The translations under genes were made by a program, and so were the position numbers. Positions 33,071-44,124 of a stretch of 64,000 nt of DNA are shown here, one piece after another. This DNA comes from Streptomyces sp. JJ38 (lineage in GTDB: Bacteria; Actinomycetota; Actinomycetes; Streptomycetales; Streptomycetaceae), in the NCBI RefSeq assembly GCF_019303475.1, contig NZ_JABLSI010000006.1, forward strand, positions 125,473 to 189,472, in the 5' to 3' direction. Under the pieces are notes generated by a model. It was given only the letters and a program-made list of their open reading frames with translations, searched no databases and was not told where the DNA came from. The first letter of the stretch is position 1; each line of letters starts with the position of its first letter.

Positions 33071-34953
33071 CACTTCACTCCCAGCTCGTCCAGGACGCCG
33101 GCCAGCAGGCCCACCGCGTCCCCGCCGACGGCGACGTACCCGCTCACCCCGGCTGCCTCCAGCGTCTCGCGCAGCTCACCGGGGCGCCCGGCGAGGAACA
33201 CCGTGCGGGCGCCCGCGCCCCTGACCGCCTCGGCCACCGCGGCGGCCTCCTCGGCGTAGACCTTGTCGCTGGAGCACAGGCACACCACCGTGGCCCCGGC
33301 CTCGCGCACCGCGCCGGCCGCGCTCTCCGCGTCCACCGGCACCGTCACGGGCTCGACGCCGCCCGCCTGGAACAGGTTCGCGGCGAAGGTCACCCGCCCG
33401 GTGTGGGCGGCGGCCGAGCCCAGCGCGGCCAGCAGCACCTTCGGCCGCGCGCCCGTGGCCTCCCGGTGCGCGTCCGAGCGCGCCCGCAGCACCTCGTACG
33501 CGTCGTCCCTGCGCACCCGGGGCAGCCCGCCGGACAGCGGCTCCGGCGCCGGGTCCCGGCGCACCGGCTCCTCGTCCAGCAGCGGGAACTCGCTCACGCC
33601 CGTCACCGGCTCGCGGCGGTGCGCCAGCGCCTCGCGGCGCCGCGCCCAGGTGGCCGCGACGCGCTCGCCGACCAGGCCGGAGCCCAGCGCGGCCCGCTGG
33701 CCGCCCGCTCCCTCGATCTCCTGGAACCACGCCCAGGCCGCCCGTGCCAGCTCCTCCGTCAGCCGCTCCACGTAGTAGGAGCCGCCGGCCGGGTCGACGA
33801 CCCGCGCGCAGTGCGACTCCTCGATCAGGATCGTCGAGGTGTTGCGGGCGATGCGGCGCGCGAACGCGTCGGGCAGCCCCGCCGCGTCGTCGAAGGGCAG
33901 CACCGTCACGGCATCCGCCCCGCCCACCCCGGCCGCGAGCGTCGCGACCGTCGTGCGCAGCATGTTCACCCACGGGTCGCGGCGGGTCATCATCACCGAC
34001 GACGTCACGGCGTGCTGGCGCTGCGCCGCCGCGTCCGAGGTGACGCCGCACGCCTCGGCGACCCGCGCCCACAGCCGCCTGGCCGCGCGCAGTTTGGCGA
34101 TCGTCGTGAACTGGTCGGCCGTCGCCGCGTACCGGAACTCCAGCTGGCGGCAGGCCGCTTCGGCGCTCAGCCCGGCCTCCGTCAGACTCCGCAGGTACGC
34201 CACCGCCGTCGCCAGGGAGCAGCCCAGCTCCTCGGCGGGCGAGGCCCCGGCCTCGTGGTACGGCAGCGCGTCGACCGTCATGGCCCGCAGCCCCGGGTGG
34301 GTGCCGCCGACGCGGCCCGCCCACCGGACGGCGTCCGCGAGCAGCTCGTCCACCGGCGCGTCGTCCCCGGTGCGGGCCAGCAGCCCGAGCGAGTCACCGC
34401 CCAGGTTGCCGCGCACCTCCGACGGCGCGACGCCACGCTGCTCGTGGACGTCGAGGAGCGCCCGGGCCGCGGCGTCGAACTCCTCGCCCGGCTCCAGCAC
34501 GACGGGGGCGAGATCCAGGTAGACGCCCTCCAGCGCGGCCGGGAGCGCGCTCACCGGCAGCCCGGCCCGGCCGAGCACCAGCCACAGCGAGCTGACGCCG
34601 TTCTCCAGGTCGCCCAGGACCTCCTCGTGGGTGCGGGCGGCGTCCGCGCACCGGAACCGCTGACGCACGTCCCAGCCCGCCGGCGAGGCGCCCTTGGGGG
34701 TGCCACCCCGTACGTAGGGGGCGAAGCCCGGGTACCCGGCGCCACCCTCGGGGGCGTCGTCGGAGGTGTACAGCGGGCGGGTGCTGAGCCCGTCCTCTAG
34801 CGCGGTGGAGAGCGCCTCTTCGGCTCCTGCCCCGGTGGCGTCACTCGCGCCGGACTTCCGCAGCACACCCTCGACGAGGTGCTGCCACTGCGCGCGCGTG
34901 ACTTCCGGGAACTCGGCGGCCAGAGAGAGCCCGTCATCAGGCAGGACCGTCAT
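33070..34953 (-). CDS. mutA: Methylmalonyl-CoA mutase small subunit
   Basis: 627 aa non-catalytic partner of MutB. Barrel half includes [20 protein letters not shown] and [20 protein letters not shown]; the C-terminal cobalamin-like domain has lost the DxHxxG motif ([19 protein letters not shown]), as expected for the small chain. ATG 34953. The next 164 bases upstream contain no B12 riboswitch that I can recognise. Confidence 0.94.
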   Translation of the reverse strand: MTVLPDDGLSLAAEFPEVTRAQWQHLVEGVLRKSGASDATGAGAEEALSTALEDGLSTRPLYTSDDAPEGGAGYPGFAPYVRGGTPKGASPAGWDVRQRFRCADAARTHEEVLGDLENGVSSLWLVLGRAGLPVSALPAALEGVYLDLAPVVLEPGEEFDAAARALLDVHEQRGVAPSEVRGNLGGDSLGLLARTGDDAPVDELLADAVRWAGRVGGTHPGLRAMTVDALPYHEAGASPAEELGCSLATAVAYLRSLTEAGLSAEAACRQLEFRYAATADQFTTIAKLRAARRLWARVAEACGVTSDAAAQRQHAVTSSVMMTRRDPWVNMLRTTVATLAAGVGGADAVTVLPFDDAAGLPDAFARRIARNTSTILIEESHCARVVDPAGGSYYVERLTEELARAAWAWFQEIEGAGGQRAALGSGLVGERVAATWARRREALAHRREPVTGVSEFPLLDEEPVRRDPAPEPLSGGLPRVRRDDAYEVLRARSDAHREATGARPKVLLAALGSAAAHTGRVTFAANLFQAGGVEPVTVPVDAESAAGAVREAGATVVCLCSSDKVYAEEAAAVAEAVRGAGARTVFLAGRPGELRETLEAAGVSGYVAVGGDAVGLLAGVLDELGVK

Positions 34954-35117
34954 AGCGGCAGGCTAGGCCGTCCGCACCCGGGAGCGCAGCGCCGCACCGC
35001 TGTGACCTTGGACTCTCGGAGGAGAATAAGGGGCCCGTACAGACGGTTTCAGGGGCCACGAACCGGTGGAGGGGCCATCCATTCCCCGGCTCCGCCAGGC
35101 TGAATCCATGACTCCGG

Positions 35118-35354
35118 TCACGGAACACGCTCCCTGGGGTCCTCCTCCGGGCCCCGGGCCGGGCGCAGGGAGTGCACGTGGGCGTCCGGGCCGGGGAAGA
35201 CGAGCGAGACCCGCCCGGTGTCGGACCAGCGCACGTCGTAGGGGGGTGTGCCGTCCGCGTGGTGCAACCCGACGATCTCACCGTCGCGCCGGGCGACGCC
35301 GTCGCTCGGGGTCCGCACGATGAGCTGGTCTCCGACCCGCGCCCGCATCGCCAT
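35118..35354 (-). CDS. DUF1918 protein
   Basis: 78 aa small beta-barrel protein. The family core MRARVGDQLIVRTPSDGVAR, DGEIVGLHHADGTPPYDVRW and VFPGPDAHVH is complete. Function unknown; in mycobacteria and streptomycetes these proteins belong to stress gene sets. ATG 35354 used; 35348 is possible. Two DosR-like boxes lie 72 and 93 bp upstream, which puts it in the hypoxia group. The last residues are acidic/Arg-rich (PEEDPRERVP). Confidence 0.82.
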   Translation of the reverse strand: MAMRARVGDQLIVRTPSDGVARRDGEIVGLHHADGTPPYDVRWSDTGRVSLVFPGPDAHVHSLRPARGPEEDPRERVP

Positions 35355-35425
35355 CACCGTCCCGCTCGCGCCCGAACCGCTCGTCCGTTCCTGACCACCG
35401 TGGCACCGCGGGCGCCCGGAGACAG

Positions 35426-35439
35426 GGGTCGAGCGGCCC
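35426..35439. promoter_or_regulatory. DevR/DosR-like box 1 upstream of the DUF1918 gene
   Basis: GGGTCGAGCGGCCC fits GGGNCNNNNGNCCC exactly, 72 bp before the start at 35354. It is 21 bp (two helical turns) from the second box. Confidence 0.55.
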
Positions 35440-35446
35440 TCGCCCC

Positions 35447-35460
35447 GGGCCGTTCGACCC
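35447..35460. promoter_or_regulatory. DevR/DosR-like box 2 upstream of the DUF1918 gene
   Basis: GGGCCGTTCGACCC fits GGGNCNNNNGNCCC exactly and shares the GTTC spacer with the hsp20 box. Paired boxes on one face of the helix are common at DosR promoters. Confidence 0.6.
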
Positions 35461-35466
35461 TTTGCC

Positions 35467-35526
35467 GGGGCGCACGGGGCGCACGGGGCGCACGGGGCCA
35501 GGGGGCCAGGGGGGTCAGGGGGTCAG
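35467..35526. repeat. Short tandem repeat next to the GH65 stop codon
   Basis: Three perfect copies of the 9-mer GGGGCGCAC (35467-35493), followed by degenerate GGGCCAGG/GGGTCAGG units that run into the GH65 stop codon at 35523. Lies directly beside the DevR boxes. Possibly variable in length between strains. Confidence 0.7.
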
Positions 35527-37943
35527 GCGACCGGGAGGTCGACGACGAGGGAGGAGCCGGGGGCGACGGCGTAGGCGCGACCCGCGACGGTCAGCGGCAG
35601 GGGTGCCTCGGCGGAGGCGGGGACGGTGACCTCCAGCCGTCGGCCCTGGAGCCGAAGCCGCACACCCCAGTGCCCCCGGTAACGCACCGAGACGCAGAAG
35701 GGGGAGAGCTGCGGCAGCGGAGCCGGGTCGAGCCGCAGGCCGTCGCCGTCTCCGTCGGCCTCCAGGCCCGTGAGGCCCCGCTGCACGAGGTCGAGCGTGC
35801 CGGCCATCGCGCCCAGGTGGACGCCCTCGGGCGTGGTGCCGCCCTGGAGGTCGGCGGCGTCGCCGAGGAGCGCCTCCCGGCAGAACGCCCAACTGTCCGG
35901 CCTGCGGGCCCGGGCCAGCACCCAGGCGTGGACGACGCTGGAGAGGGTGGAGCCGTGGCTCGTGCGGCGCAGGTAGTAGTCCACGGTCGCGCGCCACAGC
36001 TCGTCGTCCATCCGGTAGCCCAGTTGCCGGAAGAGGTCCGCGAGCCGGTCCGGCGGGAAGAGGTAGCCGAGCATGAGCACGTCCGCCTGCTTCGACGCCT
36101 GGTAGCGGTTGACGCTGTCCCCCTCCGCCTCCAGGACCCGGTCCAGCCGCCGGAACTCGCCGTAGCGCTCGCGGTAGGCCGCCCAGTCGAGCTCGGCCAG
36201 GTCGCCGTACCCCTCGAACTGGCTGATCACGCCGCGGTGCCAGGGCACGTACAGCTTCCGGGACACCTCCTCCCACCGGCGGGTCTCCTCCTGGTACAGG
36301 GCGAGGTGCTCGGCCAGCTCGCCCCGCCGCGGCTCGGGCAGTTCGCGCAGCAGGTCCAGGGCGCGGGCCAGCACCCAGGCGGCGGTGACGTTGGTGTAGG
36401 CGTTGTCGTCGATCCCCGGCCGGACGGCGCCGGGATAGGCGTCGTGGTACTCGTCGGGCCCCAGCACCCCGCGGATGCGGTAGCGGCCCCGCGCCCCGTC
36501 CCACACGGCCGCGTCGCCCCACAGGCGGGCGATCTGCAGCAGCATCTCGGCGCCGGGACCGTGCAGGAAGCCGAGGTCGCCCGTCGTCCGGCCGTAGTGC
36601 CACACGTTGTAGGCCACCGCCGAGCCGACGTGGTGCTGGAGGTGGGAGTGGTCCGGCAGCCAGCGTCCGGAGCGCGGGTTGAGGTGCAGCCGCTGGGTCT
36701 CCTCGCGGCCGTCGCTGCCGCTCTGCCACGGGTACAGCGCCCCGCGCCGACCGGCCGCCACGGCCGACTGCACCGCCCTCGGAAGCCGCCGGTACCGGTA
36801 GAGCAGCAGCGCGCGTGAGACCTCGGGGAGGTGCAGGTTCAGGTACGGGAGCACGAACAGCTCGTCCCAGAAGACGTGCCCGCGGTACGCCTCGCCGTGC
36901 AGCCCCCGCGCCGGCACGCCGACGTCGAGCCCCGCGGTGTGCGGGGAGAGCGTCTGCAGCACGTGGAACAGGTGCAGCCGCAGCAGGCGGCCCGGCTCGC
37001 CGGGCGCCGTCAGCTCCGCCCGCCGCCACAGCCGCGCCCACGCGGCCCGGTGCGTGGCGCGCAGTCGCTCGAACTGCGGCGCGTCACACACCCGGCACTC
37101 GCACGCGTAGACCAGGTCGCTGACGGCCGCGTCCAGCGAGGTGTGCAGCGCGACGACCTTGTCCACCGCGACCGTGCGCCCCTCAGCCAGCGGGACGTTC
37201 AGGGTCTGTGTGACGGCGCGCTCCGCCGCCCGCGCCCGCACCGGCTCCGGGTCGGGCGCGGCCGACCGGGTCCGCGCCGCCAGCGCCAGCCGGACGCCGG
37301 AGGAGCTGGTGCGGCACTCCAGCCACAGCACGCCCTGCGGGGTCTCCCCGGTGCGCCAGCCCGTCAGGTGCCGCCCGCGCAGGGCCCGGTACCGCTCAAC
37401 GCCCTCGTTGCGGACGTCGCCGTCGAGCGCCGACTCGACCTCCAGCACGCCCGTCCAGCCCTCCGCCGTGAACTCGGTGCGCAGCGCGGCCAGGTGCGGG
37501 TCGACCAGGTGCACGAGCCGTTGCTGCCGCACCCCGAGCACCCGGCCCGCCCCGTCACGCAGCCGCATCCGGCGGGTGAGGGTGCCCCCGGCCAGGTCGA
37601 GGCTCTGCCGGTACGCCAGCACCTCGGCGTCGTCCGGTGACAGCCACGGGCCGGCGGCGCCGTCCCCCGTCTCCCGGACGCGGAAGCGCAACGGCAGCCA
37701 GTTCGGCAGGTTGACCATGTCCTCGTTCTCGACCGTGTGCCCGGCGACCCGCGAGGTCAGACGGTTGTAGCAGCCGGCGCGGTAGGTGCCCGGGTAGTGG
37801 GCGGGGCCCGCCACGGCCTCGGGCGCGGCGCCCCGGGTGGCGAAGTAGCCGTTGCCGAGCGTGCACAGCGCCTCGCGCAGCCGCTCCTGGTCGGGGTCGT
37901 ACCCCTCGTACTCCCACCGGCGGCCATCCCCGTGCTCGCTCAT
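35523..37943 (-). CDS. GH65-family sugar phosphorylase (maltose/trehalose/kojibiose type)
   Basis: 806 aa. GH65 enzymes split an alpha-glucoside with phosphate to beta-glucose 1-phosphate. N-terminal domain: YDPDQERLREALCTLGNGYF, HTVENEDMVNLPNWLPL; catalytic barrel: GHVFWDELFVLPYLNLHLPE, YPWQSGSDGREETQ and the general acid Glu498 in GVLGPDEYHD; further VNRYQASKQADVLML and TTPEGVHLGAMAGTLDLVQR. ATG 37943 overlaps the stop of the HAD gene (ATGA), whose product would convert beta-glucose 1-phosphate to glucose 6-phosphate. Exact disaccharide unknown; trehalose or maltose reserves would suit a dormancy role. Confidence 0.9.
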   Translation of the reverse strand: MSEHGDGRRWEYEGYDPDQERLREALCTLGNGYFATRGAAPEAVAGPAHYPGTYRAGCYNRLTSRVAGHTVENEDMVNLPNWLPLRFRVRETGDGAAGPWLSPDDAEVLAYRQSLDLAGGTLTRRMRLRDGAGRVLGVRQQRLVHLVDPHLAALRTEFTAEGWTGVLEVESALDGDVRNEGVERYRALRGRHLTGWRTGETPQGVLWLECRTSSSGVRLALAARTRSAAPDPEPVRARAAERAVTQTLNVPLAEGRTVAVDKVVALHTSLDAAVSDLVYACECRVCDAPQFERLRATHRAAWARLWRRAELTAPGEPGRLLRLHLFHVLQTLSPHTAGLDVGVPARGLHGEAYRGHVFWDELFVLPYLNLHLPEVSRALLLYRYRRLPRAVQSAVAAGRRGALYPWQSGSDGREETQRLHLNPRSGRWLPDHSHLQHHVGSAVAYNVWHYGRTTGDLGFLHGPGAEMLLQIARLWGDAAVWDGARGRYRIRGVLGPDEYHDAYPGAVRPGIDDNAYTNVTAAWVLARALDLLRELPEPRRGELAEHLALYQEETRRWEEVSRKLYVPWHRGVISQFEGYGDLAELDWAAYRERYGEFRRLDRVLEAEGDSVNRYQASKQADVLMLGYLFPPDRLADLFRQLGYRMDDELWRATVDYYLRRTSHGSTLSSVVHAWVLARARRPDSWAFCREALLGDAADLQGGTTPEGVHLGAMAGTLDLVQRGLTGLEADGDGDGLRLDPAPLPQLSPFCVSVRYRGHWGVRLRLQGRRLEVTVPASAEAPLPLTVAGRAYAVAPGSSLVVDLPVA

Positions 37944-38722
37944 GTCGGGGTCCTCACGGCCGCGTCCAGCAGTTCGGCCAGGTGGGAGACGACGACGTCG
38001 GCGCCGTGGGCCCGCAGTGCGTCTTCCTGAGCTCCGGCACCGTTCCCGCCCGACGTCCGGTCCACGCCGACGACGGTCCGGAAGCCGCCGCGCCGGGCGG
38101 CCTCGACACCCGCCACCGCGTCCTCCACGGCCACGCACTCCGCCGGGGGCACGCCCAGCCGGGCGGCCGCCTCCAGGAACAGCGCCGGGTCCGGCTTGCC
38201 GGGCAGGCCCAGCCGTGCCGCCTCGGCGCCGTCCACGACGACGGCGAACCACTCCAGCAGGTCCGCGCGGCGCAGCAGTTGACGAGCGTGCCGGGAGGCG
38301 GAGACGGCCGCGCACGCCACTCCCGCGTCCCCCAGCGCCCGCAGCAGCGGCGGGGCGCCGGGCAGCGCGGGCACATCCCGCTCGGCCAGGCCCCGGGCGA
38401 ACGCGGCCTCCTTGGCCGCGGCGAGCGCGTGGACGCTGCCGGTGCCCGGACCGTCCGCGGGATCGCCCGGCGGCAGCCGGAGCCCGCGGGCGGCCAGCAG
38501 GGCGGCGGCACCGTCCAGCCGGGACCGGCCGTCCACCCAGCGCCGGTACTCCGCGTCCGGGTCGAAGGGCGGCTGCCCGGCGGCCGCGAAGCAGGGGTCG
38601 AAGGCGGCCTTCCAGGCCGCGGCGTGCAGCCCCGCCGAGTCGAGCAGGACGCCGTCGGTGTCGAACACGACGGCGCGGGCCCCGCGCGGCGGCGGAGCGA
38701 GCGGGGGCGGTGACGTCATCAT
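37940..38722 (-). CDS. HAD-family beta-phosphoglucomutase-like enzyme
   Basis: 260 aa. HAD motif I FDTDGVLLDS (Asp21, Asp23), cap domain YRRWVDGRSRLDGAAALLAA, motif II VSASRH, Lys in GLPGKPDPALFLEAA and motif IV VEDAVAGVEAARRGGF, all as in beta-phosphoglucomutase. Forms a two-gene unit with the GH65 phosphorylase. Mycobacteria have the same pair (Rv3400-Rv3401), and Rv2006, a DosR-regulon protein, fuses HAD and GH65 parts. A perfect DevR-like box lies 68 bp upstream. Confidence 0.88.
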   Translation of the reverse strand: MMTSPPPLAPPPRGARAVVFDTDGVLLDSAGLHAAAWKAAFDPCFAAAGQPPFDPDAEYRRWVDGRSRLDGAAALLAARGLRLPPGDPADGPGTGSVHALAAAKEAAFARGLAERDVPALPGAPPLLRALGDAGVACAAVSASRHARQLLRRADLLEWFAVVVDGAEAARLGLPGKPDPALFLEAAARLGVPPAECVAVEDAVAGVEAARRGGFRTVVGVDRTSGGNGAGAQEDALRAHGADVVVSHLAELLDAAVRTPT

Positions 38723-38789
38723 CCGCGCCTCTTCCGGGCCCGGGGAACGGGTCGGCCGGGTCGATCGGGTCGATGGGCGGCCGGCGGCG

Positions 38790-38803
38790 GGGGCCGACGT
38801 CCC
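38790..38803. promoter_or_regulatory. DevR/DosR-like box upstream of the HAD-GH65 operon
   Basis: GGGGCCGACGTCCC, exact match to GGGNCNNNNGNCCC, 68 bp before the HAD start codon (minus strand). Confidence 0.55.
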
Positions 38804-38877
38804 CATCGTGGGCCATGACGACGGCCGCCGCGACTCCCGCGGGGCGCGGCGGGCTGAGGCCGGTCGGCGTCGGGGCG

Positions 38878-38891
38878 GGGCCGGGTGGCCC
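38878..38891. promoter_or_regulatory. DevR/DosR-like box upstream of the first CBS-BON gene
   Basis: GGGCCGGGTGGCCC, exact match, 70 bp before the ATG at 38961; extends to GGGGCC...GGCCCC. With the box at 38790 it gives each divergent gene its own site at about the same distance. Confidence 0.55.
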
Positions 38892-38960
38892 CTGCCCGGG
38901 GGAGCCGGGCTCCCGCAGGCTGACGGTGGAAGGTGCCGGCACCGGCCGCGGGAGGACGCG

Positions 38961-39650
38961 ATGGACACCTCGCCCCACACCGTCAGCGACGTGATGACCC
39001 AGACCGTCGTCGCCGTCAGCCCGGACGCGCCGTTCAAGGAGGTCGCCCGGACCCTGCGGCAGTGGGGGATCAGCGCGATGCCGGTGCTGGCCGGCGACGG
39101 CCGGGTCGTCGGCGTGATCTCCGAGGCGGACCTGCTGTTCAAGGAGGAGTTCCGCGACAGCGACACCTCCGCCTTCGAGCGCTACCGGCGGTTGGAGGAG
39201 CTGGCCAAGGCCGGGGGCCTGGTGGCCCGGGACCTGATGTCCAGCCCGGCGGTCTCCGTGTTCGCCAGCGCCACCCTCGCCCAGGCGGCCCGCACGATGG
39301 CCGTACGGCACGTGAAGCGGCTGCCCGTGGTGGACGGCGAGGGCCGGCTCGCGGGCATCGTCAGCCGGGCGGACCTGCTGAAGGTGTTCCTCCGTGCGGA
39401 CGAGGAGCTCGCCGAGGAGGTGCGTCGGCAGGTCGTCGAACCGCTGTTCCCGCACCGCAGGCCGGCGATCGGCGTCCGCGTGGAGGAGGGCGTGGTGACC
39501 TTCACCGGAGCCTTCGGCGACCCCGCGCTCGTCCCCCTGGCCACCCGGATGGCCCGCGCCGTCGAGGGCGTCGTGGACGTGTGCTTCGACCGCGGCGACA
39601 TCGCGACGGCGCGGCGGACCGGGCAGGAGACCGTCGGTTCGGCGCCCTGA
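38961..39650 (+). CDS. CBS-pair plus BON domain protein
   Basis: 229 aa. Two CBS domains (VSDVMTQTVVAVSPDAPFKE... VVGVISEADLL and ARDLMSSPAVSVFASATLAQ... LAGIVSRADLL) bind adenine nucleotides; the C-terminal BON domain (RPAIGVRVEEGVVTFTGAFG, GVVDVCFD) is associated with membranes or ligands. The mycobacterial hypoxic response protein Rv2626c is a CBS pair in the DosR regulon. GGAGGACGCG precedes the ATG. A paralogue lies at 43118. Confidence 0.88.
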   Translation: MDTSPHTVSDVMTQTVVAVSPDAPFKEVARTLRQWGISAMPVLAGDGRVVGVISEADLLFKEEFRDSDTSAFERYRRLEELAKAGGLVARDLMSSPAVSVFASATLAQAARTMAVRHVKRLPVVDGEGRLAGIVSRADLLKVFLRADEELAEEVRRQVVEPLFPHRRPAIGVRVEEGVVTFTGAFGDPALVPLATRMARAVEGVVDVCFDRGDIATARRTGQETVGSAP

Positions 39651-39696
39651 CGACGGCCCGCGTCGGCAGCACGACGGCCCGCACGGCCGCCTCGCG

Positions 39697-39710
39697 GGGC
39701 CGGTCGGCCC
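39697..39710. promoter_or_regulatory. DevR/DosR-like box upstream of devR
   Basis: GGGCCGGTCGGCCC, exact match to GGGNCNNNNGNCCC, 72 bp before the devR ATG; suggests autoregulation. Confidence 0.55.
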
Positions 39711-39782
39711 ATGGCGGCGCCCGCCCGCGCCCCGCACGATGGAATCCGCGGGACGCTCCCACGAGCAGCCGAGGACGGAACG

Positions 39783-40478
39783 ATGAACCGGACACCAGAG
39801 GCCGCGGCAGAGCAGCAGATCGAGGTCTTCCTCCTGGACGACCACGAGGTGGTCCGCCGTGGCCTGCACGACCTGCTGGACGCCGAGGGCGACATCGCCA
39901 TCGTGGGCGAGGCCGCCACCGCAGACCAAGCCCTGGCCCGCATCCCCGCGCTGCGCCCCGACGTGGCGGTCCTGGACGTGCGGCTGCCGGACGGCGACGG
40001 GGTGGCCGTCTGCCGCGAACTGCGCTCGCGCCTGCCGGACCTCGCCTGCCTGATGCTGACCTCCTTCGACGACGACGACGCGCTGCTCGACGCGATCCTC
40101 GCGGGCGCGGCCGGGTACGTGCTCAAGCAGATCAAGGGCTCCGACCTGGTCGCCGCCGTACGGACGGTGGCCTCGGGCCGGTCGATGCTGGACCCGGCGA
40201 CCACCGCACGGCTGCTGGACAACCTGCGCCAGGAGCAGAACGCCCCCGCGGAGGACTCCGCGCTGGCCGCCCTGTCCCCCCGGGAGCGGGAGATCCTGGA
40301 CCTGATCGGGGAGGGCCTGACGAACCGGCAGATCGGCCGACGGCTCTACCTGTCCGAGAAGACGGTCAAGAACAACATCTCGCGGCTGCTGGCCAAGCTG
40401 GGCGTCGAGCGCCGCGTCCAGGCGGCCGTCCTGGCCACCCACGCGCCGCCCACGACCGCGCCACACCGCCCCCACTGA
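39783..40478 (+). CDS. devR: NarL/LuxR-type response regulator (DevR/DosR/OsdR-like)
   Basis: 231 aa. Receiver domain with acidic pair Asp19-Asp20, phosphoacceptor Asp65 ([10 protein letters not shown]), Thr93 and Lys115; then [20 protein letters not shown] and [11 protein letters not shown], which closely follow mycobacterial DevR. C-terminal LuxR helix-turn-helix: [20 protein letters not shown] and [20 protein letters not shown]. Its cognate kinase gene lies convergently 12 nt downstream. It should activate the surrounding genes through the GGGNCNNNNGNCCC boxes, including one in its own promoter. Confidence 0.92.
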   Translation: MNRTPEAAAEQQIEVFLLDDHEVVRRGLHDLLDAEGDIAIVGEAATADQALARIPALRPDVAVLDVRLPDGDGVAVCRELRSRLPDLACLMLTSFDDDDALLDAILAGAAGYVLKQIKGSDLVAAVRTVASGRSMLDPATTARLLDNLRQEQNAPAEDSALAALSPREREILDLIGEGLTNRQIGRRLYLSEKTVKNNISRLLAKLGVERRVQAAVLATHAPPTTAPHRPH

Positions 40479-40490
40479 CCGACCGTTCGC

Positions 40491-42455
<1,965 letters not shown>

Positions 42456-42932
42456 TCAGCGGAGGCTCCCCTCCGGCCACTGGCCGCTGCCGTACGGCCC
42501 GTACAGGTCGAGCAGCCGGGTGCGGGCGTGCTGTAGCCGGTGCCCGACGATCTCCGCCACCCGCACGGCCAGCGTGTAGCCCAGACCCGGGTCCTCCTCC
42601 GCCAGCTCGCGCACGTGGACGGCGTCGAACTCCCACGCCCGGACGTGGCTGCGGGCCTCGGCCCCCAGGTGCCAGGCGTGCGGCGGCACCAGCCACGACC
42701 ACCCGATCAGGTCGCCCGAGCGGAGCGTCTCGACGACGGCGGGGCGGCGGCCGGGCACCTGCAGATCGATCGCCACGGTCCCGCTGCGGATGATCCAGAA
42801 CCGGTCGGCCCGCTGCCCCTCGCGGAAGATCCGCGTTCCGGCGGGATACTCCACCGGACGCGACAGGGCGAGCAGCCGTGCCCGGCCCTCCTCCGGCAGC
42901 GAGCTCAGCAGGCTGTTCGAAGTGGTGATCAT
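42456..42932 (-). CDS. Cyclic-nucleotide-binding-domain protein without DNA-binding domain
   Basis: 158 aa. A Crp-like cNMP beta-roll (PVEYPAGTRIFREGQRADRF, IIRSGTVAIDLQVPG, TLRSGDLIGWSWL) plus the C-helix, ending QHARTRLLDLYGPYGSG where Crp would begin its HTH. The usual phosphate-binding Arg environment is not clear (HLGAEARSHVRAWEFD), so the ligand may not be cAMP. ATG 42932 follows GGGAGG. A close paralogue sits in the hydrogenase operon at 47702. Divergent from the second CBS gene over a DevR-like box. Confidence 0.82.
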   Translation of the reverse strand: MITTSNSLLSSLPEEGRARLLALSRPVEYPAGTRIFREGQRADRFWIIRSGTVAIDLQVPGRRPAVVETLRSGDLIGWSWLVPPHAWHLGAEARSHVRAWEFDAVHVRELAEEDPGLGYTLAVRVAEIVGHRLQHARTRLLDLYGPYGSGQWPEGSLR

Positions 42933-43008
42933 GGTGCTGCCTCCCGGGTCGCCGCCGAGCCTGAACCGTTCCCGCTCCATCCTGACGCCGGACAGCCCGG
43001 CCGGGGCA

Positions 43009-43022
43009 GGACCGAAGGGCCC
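43009..43022. promoter_or_regulatory. DevR/DosR-like box between the cNMP and second CBS genes
   Basis: GGACCGAAGGGCCC; as reverse complement it fits GGGNCNNNNGNCCC with one mismatch and matches the hsp20 site in 15 of 18 positions (GGGnCnTTCGGnCCTGCC). It is 77 bp from the cNMP start and 96 bp from the CBS start. Confidence 0.5.
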
Positions 43023-43117
43023 CGTGGGGCGGACCCGCACGGCCCTCCCCGAGGTGCCGGGCGGGGCGGAGGCTGAAGGGGTCGCCGACGACGAGCGGGA
43101 CGAACGGAGAGTGGATC

Positions 43118-43801
43118 ATGCGCCATCGCACCGTGCGGGACCTCATGACGCGGAACGTCGTCAAGGCCCCGCGGGACCTGCCGTTCAAGGAGATCGTGGA
43201 GCTGCTCGCCGACAACGGGGTCACGGCCGTGCCCGTCGTGGACGCGGCCGGGCGCCCGATGGGCGTCGTCTCCGAGGCGGACCTCCTGCGCAAGGCGAGC
43301 GACCAGCCCGACGCCTCAGGGCTGACGGTCGTGCCGCACCTGGAGGCCTGGCAGCACGCCAAGGCCGAGGGGGCGCGGGCCGAGGAGCTGATGTCGGCAC
43401 CGGCGATCTGCGCCCGCCCGGAGTGGACGGTGGTCGAGGCGGCCCAGCTCATGGAGGTCCAGGGCGTCAAGCGGCTGCCCGTGGTGGACGCGGCGGACCG
43501 GCTCGTCGGCATCGTCAGCCGCTCCGACCTGCTGCGGGTCTTCCTCCGCCACGACCAGGCCATCCACGACGAGATCGAGCTCGACGTCCTGCAGCACACC
43601 CTCGGGCTGGCCCCCCACCAGCTCGCCGTCGACGTGCGGGCGGGGCGGGTCACCCTGCGGGGCACGGTGGAGTCGAGGAGCACGGTGCCGCTCGTCGTCC
43701 GGCTGTGCCGCGCCGTGGACGGCGTGGTGGCCGTGGACGAGCACCTGTCGTTCCACACGGACGACACCACCGGCGACACCGCGAACGCGCCCACCGGCTG
43801 A
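43118..43801 (+). CDS. CBS-pair plus BON domain protein, second copy
   Basis: 227 aa. CBS 1: VRDLMTRNVVKAPRDLPFKE to MGVVSEADLL; CBS 2: AEELMSAPAICARPEWTVVE to LVGIVSRSDLL; BON: LAVDVRAGRVTLRGTVESRS, VDGVVAVDEHL. Same architecture as the protein at 38961 (Rv2626c-like CBS part), so the cluster holds a duplicated hypoxia-type CBS gene. The ATG at 43118 follows CGGAGAGTGGATC. Confidence 0.87.
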   Translation: MRHRTVRDLMTRNVVKAPRDLPFKEIVELLADNGVTAVPVVDAAGRPMGVVSEADLLRKASDQPDASGLTVVPHLEAWQHAKAEGARAEELMSAPAICARPEWTVVEAAQLMEVQGVKRLPVVDAADRLVGIVSRSDLLRVFLRHDQAIHDEIELDVLQHTLGLAPHQLAVDVRAGRVTLRGTVESRSTVPLVVRLCRAVDGVVAVDEHLSFHTDDTTGDTANAPTG

Positions 43802-44124
43802 ACGCCCGCGACCGGCCGCCGCGACGTGCGGGGCACGGGCGGCACGCGACGGCGGAAAGGGCCCATCCGCTTCTCGCGGACCCTGATTACGCGGTGCGCG
43901 GGCCTCTAACCGCTTCCCCGCGTCTCTCGTATCGGACCCTTTCCGTCACTTCCAGGAAAACACCTCGCGCGGGCCCACGCGAGGGCCGACCGGCCCCCGT
44001 GCCGACCCGGGACCCGCGCGGGACGTTCGGCCCTGCCGACGGCCGGTGCCCGCGCGGTTCACTGAAGGCGAAGGGCGTCACCACGTCGCCACACGAGAGT
44101 CGAGAGTGAGGAGGAGACCTGGTC
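43802..44124. other. Intergenic region upstream of hsp20, with GC-rich inverted repeats
   Basis: No gene. It holds GGAAAGGG...CCCTTTCC arms about 70 nt apart, a very G+C-rich centre (43970-44060) with the DevR-like box at 44020, and the hsp20 ribosome site GAGGAGGAGACC (44107-44118). Confidence 0.5.
44020..44033. promoter_or_regulatory. DevR/DosR-like box upstream of hsp20
   Basis: GGGACGTTCGGCCC, exact match and the closest to the mycobacterial GGGACTWWAGTCCC; 91 bp before the hsp20 ATG. Confidence 0.6.

Noticed and set aside
34954..35117. Possible cobalamin riboswitch before mutA
   Set aside because: No B12 box or the expected stem arrangement is visible in the 164 nt; the enzyme uses B12, but control by a riboswitch is not supported here.
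35523..40475. A reading frame of about 4.9 kb without stop codons on the minus strand
   Set aside because: High GC keeps the frame open. Only 35523-37943 is GH65; beyond the ATG at 37943 the frame runs antisense or out of frame through the HAD, CBS and devR genes, each of which is recognisable in its own frame.
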